DNA of 64,000 nt from Chryseobacterium oryzae (GCF_022811665.1 NZ_CP094529.1:2170001-2234000), one strand, 5' to 3'. Positions 45,596-54,986 are shown, counted from the stretch's first letter. Made by a program: numbers and translations. The notes: generated by a model from the sequence alone, not told the origin.

Positions 45596-46426
45596 CTAAT
45601 ACTTATGTTTATATTTTTGCATCACATCCTGAACAATTTGTTTGTCCGAAGCGGAGGTCGATTGTGAAGGTATTGCTGTAGGCAGATGGTTGTTTAAGAT
45701 GTTTTTATAGTCCAGAAGAAGTGTCGTTTTATCATTATGTTTTTTTAATTCCTGAACAAATTTTCGCCATTTGATCAGAATTTCGTGATACATAATAAAA
45801 CGTTTTCCTCGCGGCATATCCATTGAGCGGGACATGGAATATTTTTCTTTAATGAGATCCAGTTCTTCCTGCAGTCTTTTCAATGTTCCCGTTGTGAAAA
45901 GTGTTTCATAGGTCTGCTGGTCTTTCAGCCTCCACTCCATAAAATTCTGAGGTGTATCGGGAAATTCTGTGATGGGTTTCAACATCCTTTTGTAATACAG
46001 CAACCAAAGTGGATCGGCATCAACAGTTGCAGAAGTCCAGTGAGCAAGATCCTGAACACTTCTTTTATAAATCGTGTCGGAAGCAGCTTTGATTTTCTTG
46101 GCTTCTTCTTCCTGAAATTTCAATTGCGCCAGTCTTAAATTCTGTTCTCCTGTTGGTTTTAATGGTCTGATATCAGCACCATCTTTATAATCCCTGTTGA
46201 TTTTAGGAGCCCACATTCCCCATACAGTAGCGTAAGCAAAATTGGTTTGGATGCCAAGAAAATATTTCGGATAAGGTCGCCAATCGCCCCAGCTTTCGAA
46301 AGTCATTCTCTTGTGCTGCGCAACAATGGCAGGATCGTTCAGTCTTTTTACGCTGACTTGTCCGAAAACATTTGCGGTAATAAATAATAAGAGGAAAAGT
46401 TTTGTTTTTTTTAATAGATTTTCCAT
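45596..46426 (-). CDS. Secreted helical protein of the conjugation module (shares C-terminal motif with three neighbours)
   Basis: 276 residues with a signal peptide (LFLLLFITANVFGQ). The body is helical with 'WGDWRPYPKYFLGIQTNFAY' (core WGDWRPYPKYFLG) and 'DADPLWLLYYKRMLKPI'. The C-terminus ends 'SDKQIVQDVMQKYKHKY', matching the ends of the three genes upstream. It lies 2 bases before traJ. I do not recognise a named family; the place ahead of the VirB6-like gene suggests a VirB5-like or accessory pilus role, which is inference. Confidence 0.7.
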   Translation of the reverse strand: MENLLKKTKLFLLLFITANVFGQVSVKRLNDPAIVAQHKRMTFESWGDWRPYPKYFLGIQTNFAYATVWGMWAPKINRDYKDGADIRPLKPTGEQNLRLAQLKFQEEEAKKIKAASDTIYKRSVQDLAHWTSATVDADPLWLLYYKRMLKPITEFPDTPQNFMEWRLKDQQTYETLFTTGTLKRLQEELDLIKEKYSMSRSMDMPRGKRFIMYHEILIKWRKFVQELKKHNDKTTLLLDYKNILNNHLPTAIPSQSTSASDKQIVQDVMQKYKHKY

Positions 46427-46430
46427 AGGT

Positions 46431-47096
46431 TTAGTTGAATAGGTGTTTGTATTTTTGAATGATGTCTCCGACTATTGCTTTGTCGATATTGAGATAGTTT
46501 CGGAGTACCGGAACCTGATACAGATATGGAATCTTCTTGGCATTCTCCAATCTTAGGATGATATAGAGAATGTTTCCATTGATATTCCTTACTCGTGTAA
46601 AGATCTTTTCAATCAGCATTTCCCTATCCATAGCATCCATCAGGAAATCTTTATCTTCATTGAGTATATCCTGGGTAATCTCCTGCTGAAGTTTTAGAGT
46701 CTGCTTACCTATTTCTGCATAGTATTTTGAAACTAACACCGCATATTCCGGATGTTGGGCGGACAAGTCGAGCATCTTATTTGAATTGGTCACAATCTTA
46801 CTGAGATACTGATACAGGTAAATCAATTTCTTACTTTGAGTAAGCGCTGAATTGACATTTTTAAGCTGCCCGTAGATGTATTCCTGAATAGCAATAATTT
46901 GGGTAGTTTTATTATTGATATCATCATAAAGCTGTTTTTGCTTTTCATAGGAATCTAAAAAAGCCTGCTCACTGGCTAAACGAACGCCGTGGTTGACCGT
47001 AATTTGCGATAAAAGTTTATCATTGATAACGATCTGCTGGCTCTTAATCATAATCCCTGAAAATGCAGCTATTAAAAAGGTTATTATTTTCTTCAT
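46431..47096 (-). CDS. Secreted helical conjugation protein, paralogue 3 (TraI/VirB5-like by position)
   Basis: 221 residues with a signal peptide (ITFLIAAFSGIMIKSQ). The mature part is almost wholly helical: a long coiled coil, then 'LSAQHPEYAVLVSKYY', a helical hairpin and the final 'NIDKAIVGDIIQKYKHLF'. The SxQHPxYA block and the C-terminal motif recur in the protein encoded at 47792-48445, so they are paralogues. It starts one base after the preceding stop. The role is unknown; VirB5-like surface protein is the best guess. Confidence 0.7.
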   Translation of the reverse strand: MKKIITFLIAAFSGIMIKSQQIVINDKLLSQITVNHGVRLASEQAFLDSYEKQKQLYDDINNKTTQIIAIQEYIYGQLKNVNSALTQSKKLIYLYQYLSKIVTNSNKMLDLSAQHPEYAVLVSKYYAEIGKQTLKLQQEITQDILNEDKDFLMDAMDREMLIEKIFTRVRNINGNILYIILRLENAKKIPYLYQVPVLRNYLNIDKAIVGDIIQKYKHLFN

Positions 47097-47097
47097 C

Positions 47098-47784
47098 TTA
47101 AAAGGATTTGATATTGTTCATAATACTTTCCACCACTTGTCGATCTCGATTGACATAATATTGGAATGCTCTTTTATTTCGTAAAACTTTGGCTTTGATA
47201 TCCCTGATTTTTAGAAGCATATAGGTGGAATTCCTATTGAGTGCTTTGACTTCACTTAATGCATAATCCAACAAAATCTTACGTTCCGATTTCTCCATTT
47301 GGTTAATGGCTCCGTATGACAGGATCATTCCAGTTATGAGTCTTGTGACCATCTGCAAATCATCCACAAATTGAACCTGAGGAGGCAAAACACTTACGAT
47401 AGAATAAGGTGCTGTATTGATTTCATTAATAATGGCAGTCTGATTATCTGTTATCTTCGTTATTTCCCTGCTCATTGCAACACCTGTAGGTATTGCCTGA
47501 ATTGCAAATGATACAATTCGCAGTCTGTCCTGCACTTTGGTAACCTTCTCTTTGAAGTTTTTCCATTGCGTCTGATTAGCTGTCTCTACAGTAGCATTTA
47601 GCGTTTGTTTTTGCCTCATTTCTTTCTGCCTGTCGTGTTCTTTCATCGTTGCATTGATCTCCAGATCCATCATTGGAAAAGAAACATTTTCCTGCTGCCA
47701 GGCCGGTGTAGAACCGCCACCGGAAGAAGTCATTAATATGTATATCAGTACAACAGACGATATTTGCAAAATCCTTTTCATCAC
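47098..47784 (-). CDS. Secreted helical conjugation protein, paralogue 2
   Basis: 228 residues with a short N-terminal hydrophobic signal (ILQISSVVLIYILMTSS). Long helices ('EHDRQKEMRQKQTLNATVE'), a central Gly/Ile-rich stretch and a C-terminal helical hairpin end in 'NRDRQVVESIMNNIKSF'. The motif and architecture match its two flanking genes, though similarity in the middle is weak. It overlaps nothing and is tightly packed in the operon. Confidence 0.68.
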   Translation of the reverse strand: MMKRILQISSVVLIYILMTSSGGGSTPAWQQENVSFPMMDLEINATMKEHDRQKEMRQKQTLNATVETANQTQWKNFKEKVTKVQDRLRIVSFAIQAIPTGVAMSREITKITDNQTAIINEINTAPYSIVSVLPPQVQFVDDLQMVTRLITGMILSYGAINQMEKSERKILLDYALSEVKALNRNSTYMLLKIRDIKAKVLRNKRAFQYYVNRDRQVVESIMNNIKSF

Positions 47785-47791
47785 TTCATTT

Positions 47792-48445
47792 TTAAAAGTT
47801 TCGCTTATATCTGTTCATTATGTTTTCAACAATACCTTTGTCAGTATTCATGTATCCAGCAAAAGGATTAATAGAATTCCAAAATCCTAATCTGTTTGCC
47901 TTTTCCAATCGTAATTTGATTGCCAAAAGCCACAACTTCAAAGTTTTTACATTGCTGGAAATGTTATGCAGAATTTTGTATCGGTCACCTGCAGTAGCCA
48001 GATTCAGTTCACCGGACGCAAGAATGTCGGTAACATCTGTTACGATCTTCAAACTTTGCTCGTAAGTTTTTTGAGAAGCTTTTGTCCCAAAAATGGCATA
48101 TTGCGGGTGCTGCGAAGCCAATTGAACTACCTCTGACGAATACGTGTAGCACTTGTTAAGTTCAGAGTAGATTTGCTGTACCTGAATTCCGTTTTGGAGA
48201 GTTCCGGAAACTTCTTTCAGTCCTTTAAGTATTTTATTCTGAATATCATTGGCTGCAACTATTTGTGTTCCCACCCAGGTTTGTGCATCCTTCAATTTGG
48301 AGGTTTCCTCAATGACATCATTCTGCTTTGCTTTGAGATTTTCAGAATACAAGATCATTGCAGCTGTAACGGTAGGATCGATATAAGTGTTCTGGGAAAA
48401 TAGAATACTTCCGCATCCTAAAAAAAATAAACTAAGCTTTTTCAT
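47792..48445 (-). CDS. Secreted helical conjugation protein, paralogue 1 (TraI/VirB5-like by position)
   Basis: 217 residues with a signal peptide (KLSLFFLGCGSILFSQ). 'YIDPTVTAAMILYSENLKA' near the N-terminus, 'LASQHPQYAIFGTKASQ' in the middle and the C-terminal 'NTDKGIVENIMNRYKRNF' define it. The start lies inside the end of traG (14-base overlap), implying translational coupling. In related elements this position holds TraI. I infer a periplasmic or surface role. Confidence 0.7.
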   Translation of the reverse strand: MKKLSLFFLGCGSILFSQNTYIDPTVTAAMILYSENLKAKQNDVIEETSKLKDAQTWVGTQIVAANDIQNKILKGLKEVSGTLQNGIQVQQIYSELNKCYTYSSEVVQLASQHPQYAIFGTKASQKTYEQSLKIVTDVTDILASGELNLATAGDRYKILHNISSNVKTLKLWLLAIKLRLEKANRLGFWNSINPFAGYMNTDKGIVENIMNRYKRNF

Positions 48446-51400
48446 AGTGTAATTTTTTACTGATTAATTCTGAAAAGTTCATTTGGCTCTCTTCTAGTTC
48501 CTTACTGATAATTTTGAAAACATTTTTTCCTTTGTTTTCACTTTTCATCATTTTATAAAATGAATCAAGTCTTGAGTCCAAGGGATTTTGATATAGATTG
48601 ACTATCGATACAAGATTTTCAAGACTGTCTCCGAAAGATTTTAAATCCGATACAATTTTGATGAGTGCTTCATCGTAGCTTCCGTATTTTTGAACATAGT
48701 ACTCGACTGCCGACTTCTCAGGTTTTTCAGTAGTGTAGGTCAAGTACTGCTCTATTGAAACTTCATTTCCGTAGACTTCGCCTTTAGAACCTCGTTTGAG
48801 ATAAAATTCTTTGAACCTGCTTCTACCAAATTTGTTGTTTAGATTGTTGATGGTAAAAATCTTATTCTGCTCAACTTTGTTTAATGATAGTAAAGCTGCA
48901 ATGCGGTCAAAATTATCTTTGAATTTGGTTTGATCAAGAAGAATGAAAGTATCAGAGTTATTAATGATGCTGTCTTTTACGACTGCATTTCCGATGATAT
49001 CATCCAGCTCCTGTGTTACCACCACTGCTTCTCCCCAGAATTTCCTTACTGTTTTATACAGATATAAAATATATCCTCCCATCAGCTTACTGGCAATTGC
49101 CTTCCAGGCTTCTTCGATAATGAGTGCCTTTCGTCTGTCTTTCCTCAGTCGCATTTTCTGAATGAACGTATCCATAATGATCAGGGTCACAATTGGAAAA
49201 AGCTTGGGATTGTCCTTTACATTATCAATCTCAAAAACAATAAATGACTCCTCAAAGAGACTATTGTCTCCTTCATTATTCAAAGTAGTTCCATAACGTC
49301 CGCCTTTGTAAAAGTCCTTTAGAACAAACAGAAAAGTTCTCAGATTGAATTCTCTTTCTGTAATACTGTATTTTTTATTATTTAAATACAAAGGCAGAAA
49401 TTTATCGCAATAATCATAGAATCCATTAAATGAAAGCTCCTTTGCTTCCAGCTTTTCTTCGAGTTCCTTAATTTTTTTAATGATAGTTTTCCTGAACGTT
49501 TCACTCCAGTTTTCATCCTTTTCGGGTTGCTTGATGAGCTCATTTGACTTTATTAGAATCAAGTGAGTTTCATTATAAATCCGTCTTCTTTCTTCATCAT
49601 TAAGCGTATCGTAAGCCTCATAAATTTGATAAAACTGTTCGCTGTCATAATCAGGGTTATTGATATTCTTATCTGGATGATAGAATTTCAACAGTTTTCT
49701 CCCCGCATCTTTAATTTCTTCAGAACTTGCATCGAATGCAATTTCTAAAATGTCATAATATGTTCTTTGTCCTTTATTTTCATTTTCCTGCTGGGCATAA
49801 ATATCCTCTTCGTGAAAATTGTACTTATTAAGATAGAGAATCAATTCCTCAGAACTTTTACGGTCATACCACTGAGTTCCAGAGTTGAAATACTGATGGT
49901 AATAAGACATTAGCACATTATCCAAAATTGATTTCTGTGCTGACGACATTGAGGCATCTGGACCTTGCCAGATCAGGAAGATAAGATTGGTTAAAAACTC
50001 TATTTTTTCAATATTGAACTCTTTCTTATCCATCAGGAAAGGATTCATTGTGATGGGTTTTTCCTCCGTGTATTGAATGTAGCGCCCTCCCTTATATTTA
50101 CAGGTTCCCGAATAAGAATCTCCGGTGTCAACGATGACCACATCATAATTATAAGTGAGATATTGCTCAATAATATTATTCATCAGAAAGCTCTTTCCCG
50201 ATCCGCTAGGCCCCAGAACAAACTTGTTACGGTTATTAATCCGTCCAATTTTCATCGGTAAATCAGCAGGGTCAACCTTTAACGGAACACCCTGCCGATC
50301 TGTAAACCTTAAATAAAAGTTGGATTCTTCGTTCACGGGGTAACTCTCTTTAAAAAAAAAACACAAGGCCGCTTCGCTTGTCGTCATAAAAAGGTCATAC
50401 TCTCTGAGTTCAGTGGCATTTCCTGGAATGGCGGAGCGGAAAAGTTCCAGCTGATTGTAGGCATTCTTGGAAACGATGATTCCTTTCGTGAAAAGCTTAT
50501 TCTCAATCAGGGACTGAACCCCTTCCATTTTTTCGAGAGTGCTGGCTGAAAATAGTAATGAAAAATGAGCATTCACAACCAATTGCCCGTCAACTGCAAT
50601 GTTGTGCAAAAGAGTTTGGATTTCTTCAGCTATGATGGCATTGGATGGAGAATTATTAGCCGCTCCCTCGTGCTTTTTCTTTTTCTTGTCAAGCTCCCTC
50701 TGCTGTTGTGCTTGAAGAGGAATGGTAATGACCTGATTGTAGATGATGGTCTCATAATCTTCCAGTTCATTGATGAATGTAAAATTATCAACAGCTGTCT
50801 CAGAGGCTGCACCGTTTCCTCCAAGAACAGAATATGGTTCTATTTCAGAAGGCAAATCGATATTTTCAACATCGACAAAGGAAATATTTTTGACAAATCG
50901 GTTTCCAATCTGTAAGTATTCATTGGTACTCTTGATATTATCAAAACTTGGAACATCGGACAAGTGCATTGATAGTACACCTGATATATAATATTCAAAA
51001 TCCTTTTCAAACAGAAGCTGCGGTTCGCAATCATTCTGTTTCAAAAGCATCATTACCTTCTGGCATTTATCCCGAAGCTCTTTGTAGCTTTTATCGGAGA
51101 AATGATAGTGCTTCATTTTCTTTTTCAGCTTATCATCCACAATATCTGTGAAGAAAAGTACAGTTTCAATCGTTTTGAAAAGTCTACCATCAAAATGCTC
51201 TGAGTATTTCTGCTGAAGGAATTGATTGGAATGTTCTGCTGTGTATTTCTTCTTTGAAAAAATATCGAGCTTTTGTACAATCCTACCCTCTCCAATAATG
51301 GATACGACTTGATTTAAAACAGTATGAAAATTCAGGTAATTATCGGGATCAGCAGAATATTGCTCAACAGCGTTTTTGATACGGATACCAATAATTGGAT

Positions 51401-51500
51401 TTCCGTACTGCCCAAACAATACATCAAAGTCCCATCCGAAATCTTTCCCGTAGTCAAACCCGATAAATGGGATGTCAAATGCGTGCTTCTTGGTTTTCAT
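48432..51500 (-). CDS. traG: TraG conjugation ATPase (VirB4-like) with inserted DnaJ domain
   Basis: 1,022 residues, about 150-200 longer than I expect for TraG. The VirB4-like N-terminal domain (1-400) is followed by Walker A GPSGSGKS (430-437) and 'YDVVIVDTGDSYSG' (452-465). At about 580-645 a complete J-domain is inserted: 'TYYDILEIAFDASSEEIKDA', then HPD at 608-610, then 'QIYEAYDTLNDEERRRIYNE'. The ATPase resumes at about 700 with Walker B 'ALIIEEAWKAI' (792-802) and the arm 'VVTQELDDI'. TraG powers assembly of the channel. The start at 51500 is 10 bases after the traF stop. Confidence 0.93.
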   Translation of the reverse strand: MKTKKHAFDIPFIGFDYGKDFGWDFDVLFGQYGNPIIGIRIKNAVEQYSADPDNYLNFHTVLNQVVSIIGEGRIVQKLDIFSKKKYTAEHSNQFLQQKYSEHFDGRLFKTIETVLFFTDIVDDKLKKKMKHYHFSDKSYKELRDKCQKVMMLLKQNDCEPQLLFEKDFEYYISGVLSMHLSDVPSFDNIKSTNEYLQIGNRFVKNISFVDVENIDLPSEIEPYSVLGGNGAASETAVDNFTFINELEDYETIIYNQVITIPLQAQQQRELDKKKKKHEGAANNSPSNAIIAEEIQTLLHNIAVDGQLVVNAHFSLLFSASTLEKMEGVQSLIENKLFTKGIIVSKNAYNQLELFRSAIPGNATELREYDLFMTTSEAALCFFFKESYPVNEESNFYLRFTDRQGVPLKVDPADLPMKIGRINNRNKFVLGPSGSGKSFLMNNIIEQYLTYNYDVVIVDTGDSYSGTCKYKGGRYIQYTEEKPITMNPFLMDKKEFNIEKIEFLTNLIFLIWQGPDASMSSAQKSILDNVLMSYYHQYFNSGTQWYDRKSSEELILYLNKYNFHEEDIYAQQENENKGQRTYYDILEIAFDASSEEIKDAGRKLLKFYHPDKNINNPDYDSEQFYQIYEAYDTLNDEERRRIYNETHLILIKSNELIKQPEKDENWSETFRKTIIKKIKELEEKLEAKELSFNGFYDYCDKFLPLYLNNKKYSITEREFNLRTFLFVLKDFYKGGRYGTTLNNEGDNSLFEESFIVFEIDNVKDNPKLFPIVTLIIMDTFIQKMRLRKDRRKALIIEEAWKAIASKLMGGYILYLYKTVRKFWGEAVVVTQELDDIIGNAVVKDSIINNSDTFILLDQTKFKDNFDRIAALLSLNKVEQNKIFTINNLNNKFGRSRFKEFYLKRGSKGEVYGNEVSIEQYLTYTTEKPEKSAVEYYVQKYGSYDEALIKIVSDLKSFGDSLENLVSIVNLYQNPLDSRLDSFYKMMKSENKGKNVFKIISKELEESQMNFSELISKKLHYEKA

Positions 51501-51510
51501 ATTGATTTAT

Positions 51511-51831
51511 TTAATTGTTGATTTCAAAACCGTCTGGTTTGTTTTGCTTTAAAAGCTTAGCGTTGATTATCCTCTTAGGAAAAATTAAAATCTGATTGAA
51601 GTTTTTGGTCTTGGCATAAAGACCGTGCTTATCCTGTCTTTTGAAAATGAGATAAACACCTCCTGCTGTCACTGCAAGTCCGAGTAGCGAACCCAGTAAT
51701 CCGAATTTTGATAATATCAGTGAAGCAACAACTCCAACACCTATTACTCCAACAGAATAAATGATATACTTGCCTTTGAGTCCGAAGAATACAAGGGGTT
51801 TCTTAAGCCCCTTGTAGAGATAGAAACCCAT
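51511..51831 (-). CDS. traF: Conjugative transposon protein TraF
   Basis: 106 residues from the ATG at 51829-51831 (MGFYLYKGLKKPLVFFGLKG), one base after the traE stop. An in-frame ATG three codons earlier overlaps traE. Two adjacent TM helices (about 24-44 and 47-64) are followed by a cytoplasmic tail. 'YKGLKKPLVFFGLKG' and 'KHGLYAKTKNFNQI' are typical of TraF (DUF4133), the VirB3-like partner of TraG. Confidence 0.88.
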   Translation of the reverse strand: MGFYLYKGLKKPLVFFGLKGKYIIYSVGVIGVGVVASLILSKFGLLGSLLGLAVTAGGVYLIFKRQDKHGLYAKTKNFNQILIFPKRIINAKLLKQNKPDGFEINN

Positions 51832-51832
51832 A

Positions 51833-52153
51833 TTAAGCAAAGAATGCTGTTACGAATTCCGGAACTACCAGTAAGAAGATCATCGCTCCTCCATAGCCCA
51901 GAATTTCTTTGTTGACATCCTGATCACCATTCGTCCACTTATTATAAACCCTTAGACCTCCAATGAAACCTACCAATCCTCCGACTGCTTTTAGAATAAG
52001 CTTGATGGGATCCCAATAATCCTTAATGTCATTTGCTGCATTCGAAATTGCTGTTGCACCGCCCTGAGCAAACATTGGTGTTACTGCAAGAAGCAATAAT
52101 GTGGCAGTAAATAATTTTGTAATAACTTGATTACGTGTACTTCTGTAAGTCAT
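51833..52153 (-). CDS. traE: Conjugative transposon protein TraE
   Basis: 106 residues with a signal peptide (ATLLLLAVTPMFAQ) and two TM helices (about 48-68 and 85-105). The block 'GGLVGFIGGLRVYNKWTNGD' (core GGLVGFIGGLRVYNKW) is diagnostic of TraE (DUF4134), the VirB2-like pilin-sized component. It starts the traEFG run; 119 bases separate it from the upstream gene, leaving room for a promoter. Confidence 0.9.
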   Translation of the reverse strand: MTYRSTRNQVITKLFTATLLLLAVTPMFAQGGATAISNAANDIKDYWDPIKLILKAVGGLVGFIGGLRVYNKWTNGDQDVNKEILGYGGAMIFLLVVPEFVTAFFA

Positions 52154-52272
52154 AATAATTTAAATATTTATGGTTAGAATTGTGTTTATTTTGCTCAGAA
52201 AAAGGCATAAGGGGTGTGCTATCCGCCATTTATTAGAGGATCACAATAGAATTAGAAAGAATTGTTAAACTC

Positions 52273-52806
52273 TTAGATCAGCGACTGATAAACCTTGTAA
52301 CCATCACGGTCTGCGAGAACCTGTACACTGGTTTCAGCAAGGTTTAAGAACTGATAGAACTGCTTTTGATAGAGTTCATATTTTGATGGAAGCTGATCTT
52401 CTATTGGTTCTTGGGGAATGTTTTCAATCTCATCCAAAGTAGCAATATCTTCTGTTTCTTTCTGGTGTTCATCTATTTCAAATCGCTCATCAAAACTGTC
52501 AATATTATTTTCAGACTCGAACTTGTTTCGCCAGTATTCTAAGTCTCTATTTTCATCCTGTTCTTCCTCTCTTACGGGAGAAAGTTCTTTTTTGTTGAAT
52601 GAATTAGGAGTATTTATATTTTCGACATCATCAATGCTGACTTCTTTTATTTCAGTTGTATTATTATCAAGAAAATCATTCAAAGAATATTCTTCGGTTT
52701 CATCTTGATTCTTAGAAATATCCTTTTTCAGGAAAAGATCATAGATGATGTTTCCTGCGTAGTATAGAAGATAAACAGAGATAATGCTGATAATTATTTT
52801 TGTCAT
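52273..52806 (-). CDS. Acidic membrane-anchored protein of the conjugation region, unknown function
   Basis: 177 residues. One N-terminal TM helix (IIISIISVYLLYYAGNIIY) is followed by a very acidic, low-complexity cytoplasmic or periplasmic region (about 30-140). A short C-terminal helical segment contains 'YQKQFYQFLNLAETSVQVL'. In Bacteroidota elements this position, between the ParA-like gene and traE, holds the poorly defined TraB-TraD proteins. I cannot assign it to one of them. Confidence 0.65.
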   Translation of the reverse strand: MTKIIISIISVYLLYYAGNIIYDLFLKKDISKNQDETEEYSLNDFLDNNTTEIKEVSIDDVENINTPNSFNKKELSPVREEEQDENRDLEYWRNKFESENNIDSFDERFEIDEHQKETEDIATLDEIENIPQEPIEDQLPSKYELYQKQFYQFLNLAETSVQVLADRDGYKVYQSLI

Positions 52807-52829
52807 TTGAGATGGTATTAATGATTTTG

Positions 52830-53480
52830 TTATAAAGTAATTTCAAGGCATTTATTAATATATTCTGTCAGTTCCAAAAAGGAGTTTTTAACTGCATATT
52901 TTTGTTCATAGGTAAGTTTCCTAGTATCAATTGTCTGCAAACAATTCCTTTTAAAGACCGGGCGTTTTAACAGAAGACCATATTTACTAATCTCGGCATC
53001 CATACCTTCCTGATTCTGGTATTTGTAGCCTTTATCATATTTTGATCGGATAAAAACCCTCTCCGCCTGGCTTTCCAAAAGACCTAAAAAGTTGATAAAC
53101 ACCAAAGTTGATTTTGCCGATACATTGGAGTATTCAAAAGGAATAACTATAAAATCACTATAAATAAGCAGATCACTGTATTTTGCATCCAATGTTCCTG
53201 CAAGGTCAAACACATTAACGTCTTCACTTTCCTTCATTTCAATCAAATGTTCAAAATCTGAAAAAGGCTGCTCATTCTCCTCATCAATGATTTGCACATC
53301 ATAGAGTTTGGGAATTTCGAGCAACTCATCTTCTTTCCATTTGTGGTAAAAAGACTTCTGAAAATCAAAATCGAATACATTAACCTTCCTCTCGGAAGAA
53401 AGTGCAATGTAGTTAGCAAAAGCAATAGCTAACGTTGTTTTACCTGTTCCTCCTTTCTGTGTCCCAAAAGTGATTATCAT
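52830..53480 (-). CDS. traA: ParA/MinD-type ATPase (TraA)
   Basis: 216 residues. The deviant Walker A KGGTGKTT is at 9-16 and 'VNVFDFDFQKSFYHKW' (about 34-49) carries the second conserved Asp. 'VNVFDLAGTLD' fits the ParA switch II region. TraA proteins of Bacteroidota conjugative transposons are ParA-like and sit beside the mob genes; they may position the relaxosome or maintain the circular form. It lies 42 bases after the relaxase stop. Confidence 0.85.
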   Translation of the reverse strand: MIITFGTQKGGTGKTTLAIAFANYIALSSERKVNVFDFDFQKSFYHKWKEDELLEIPKLYDVQIIDEENEQPFSDFEHLIEMKESEDVNVFDLAGTLDAKYSDLLIYSDFIVIPFEYSNVSAKSTLVFINFLGLLESQAERVFIRSKYDKGYKYQNQEGMDAEISKYGLLLKRPVFKRNCLQTIDTRKLTYEQKYAVKNSFLELTEYINKCLEITL

Positions 53481-53522
53481 ATCGATTGGTTTATATTTTT
53501 CAGATTAATAAATAGCCTTCCA

Positions 53523-54986
53523 CTAACGGCGCTTTCTTCTCTTTTTACGTTCATCTTCAGCAGGATCTTTGGCTGTACCTGAACTTTTCATCAGTTCAAA
53601 AAACAACTCGTTGACAACTTTATTCAATTGATTTCCTGCCTTGTTTTCAGTTTTTGATGTAGCCTGTATCTGAGGATCAAACAATTTTTGATACTGCTTT
53701 TCTCCGATCAATGCCACCACTTCTCCAATATAATGTAGTCTCGAATGGATGACATAATACTTTCCATCTTCTGACTTAATAACATTGATATCTTTATTAT
53801 TTTGAGTTTTTAGATAGTCTCGAACATCGTTTCTGACAGTATTGTATATTTCTTTGTTTTTAAGTTTTTTATTCCCAAATAGCATAAATGCCTTTAACTC
53901 ACTTTCCAGTGCTCTAGCTTTGAGAAAATCCAGTAATAGAATTTTACTTTCACTATCTCTTACATTGTAATCCTTCAGACTTTCAAACAGCTTTTTGTCT
54001 ATTTTTTCAGAAGTGAACTCAAACAACTCCCTCATTTTCATAATTTCGCTACCTTTATAAACTGAGCCTGTTTTATGGTCAATTAAAGTGTAACCAAAAG
54101 GCTGATACTCATCTTTGTGATGAAATACGATGTCAATCCCAAAAACATCTCGGAGTTTTTTCTGAAGCTCACTTTCAAATTCAATCTTAGGAACAAGCTG
54201 ATCTTTTTCTTTTACTTTTTCTTCAGGAAGCATTCCTTCCTGTTTCCTAAAATCCTCGACTTTAAAAACTTTATTGGAATAGATATTTTTATATTTCCAC
54301 AAAATTGCCCGAAGTTGCTTTGTTCTGTTTTTATCATTTTTATTATCGAAGACCAACTGATTTTCAGATAAAGTCCGTTGAGTAACTCCGTTTTTTAAAA
54401 TCGTCAAATACTGTTCATCAGGCGCGTTCTTGCTCAGTTTGTATCCATTCCTGATAAGTAAAGTTTCTAATTGATGGATAGAACTTATTTTGTAATTCAG
54501 AAGTCTATTCAATTTTTCTTCTGACTTAATTTCGTAAAGCTTTTCTAAAGTATCGCTTAGTGCTTGTTGAGCATTCAGCTTCTCGTAACTGTCATTAATC
54601 TTCTTCCCTGTCTCTTTGTCCACACGGGTCGTGACAATATGGACGTGATTATTTTCTGTATCGTTGTGATGAATTACGATAAATGGTTGTTTCCCATATC
54701 CCATCTCATCCATAAAATCTTCAGCAATCTTAGTCAGCTCCTCTTTTGAGTGTTCCTGAAATTTAGTAGAGATCATTGCGTGAAACTGAGGTTTCAAAAC
54801 CTTTTTGTTTCCATTTGAAATCGCTTTCAAGTAATCCCGAACCTTTTGTTTATTGCTATTCTTATTGATAAATGATGGGAAATTTTTCATCTTCATCAAC
54901 TCGCCTTTTCCTTCATTGATCTTCTTGTCATTATAATTTACTCCCGGAAAACCTGAACCTGCCGGAGCCATAATTTTAATAATCAT
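53523..54986 (-). CDS. mobB: Relaxase MobB (MOBP-type)
   Basis: 487 residues. The relaxase domain occupies the first 150. The candidate nucleophile is Tyr18 in 'GVNYNDKK'. The metal-binding histidine cluster is 'HHNDTENNHVHIV' at 106-118, the HxxxxNxHxH-type motif. The enzyme nicks the transfer origin and leads the strand into the recipient. The C-terminal two-thirds is helical without a recognised domain and ends in a basic 'RKKRRKRR'. It overlaps mobA by 4 bases (ATGA), so the two are translationally coupled. Confidence 0.92.
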   Translation of the reverse strand: MIIKIMAPAGSGFPGVNYNDKKINEGKGELMKMKNFPSFINKNSNKQKVRDYLKAISNGNKKVLKPQFHAMISTKFQEHSKEELTKIAEDFMDEMGYGKQPFIVIHHNDTENNHVHIVTTRVDKETGKKINDSYEKLNAQQALSDTLEKLYEIKSEEKLNRLLNYKISSIHQLETLLIRNGYKLSKNAPDEQYLTILKNGVTQRTLSENQLVFDNKNDKNRTKQLRAILWKYKNIYSNKVFKVEDFRKQEGMLPEEKVKEKDQLVPKIEFESELQKKLRDVFGIDIVFHHKDEYQPFGYTLIDHKTGSVYKGSEIMKMRELFEFTSEKIDKKLFESLKDYNVRDSESKILLLDFLKARALESELKAFMLFGNKKLKNKEIYNTVRNDVRDYLKTQNNKDINVIKSEDGKYYVIHSRLHYIGEVVALIGEKQYQKLFDPQIQATSKTENKAGNQLNKVVNELFFELMKSSGTAKDPAEDERKKRRKRR

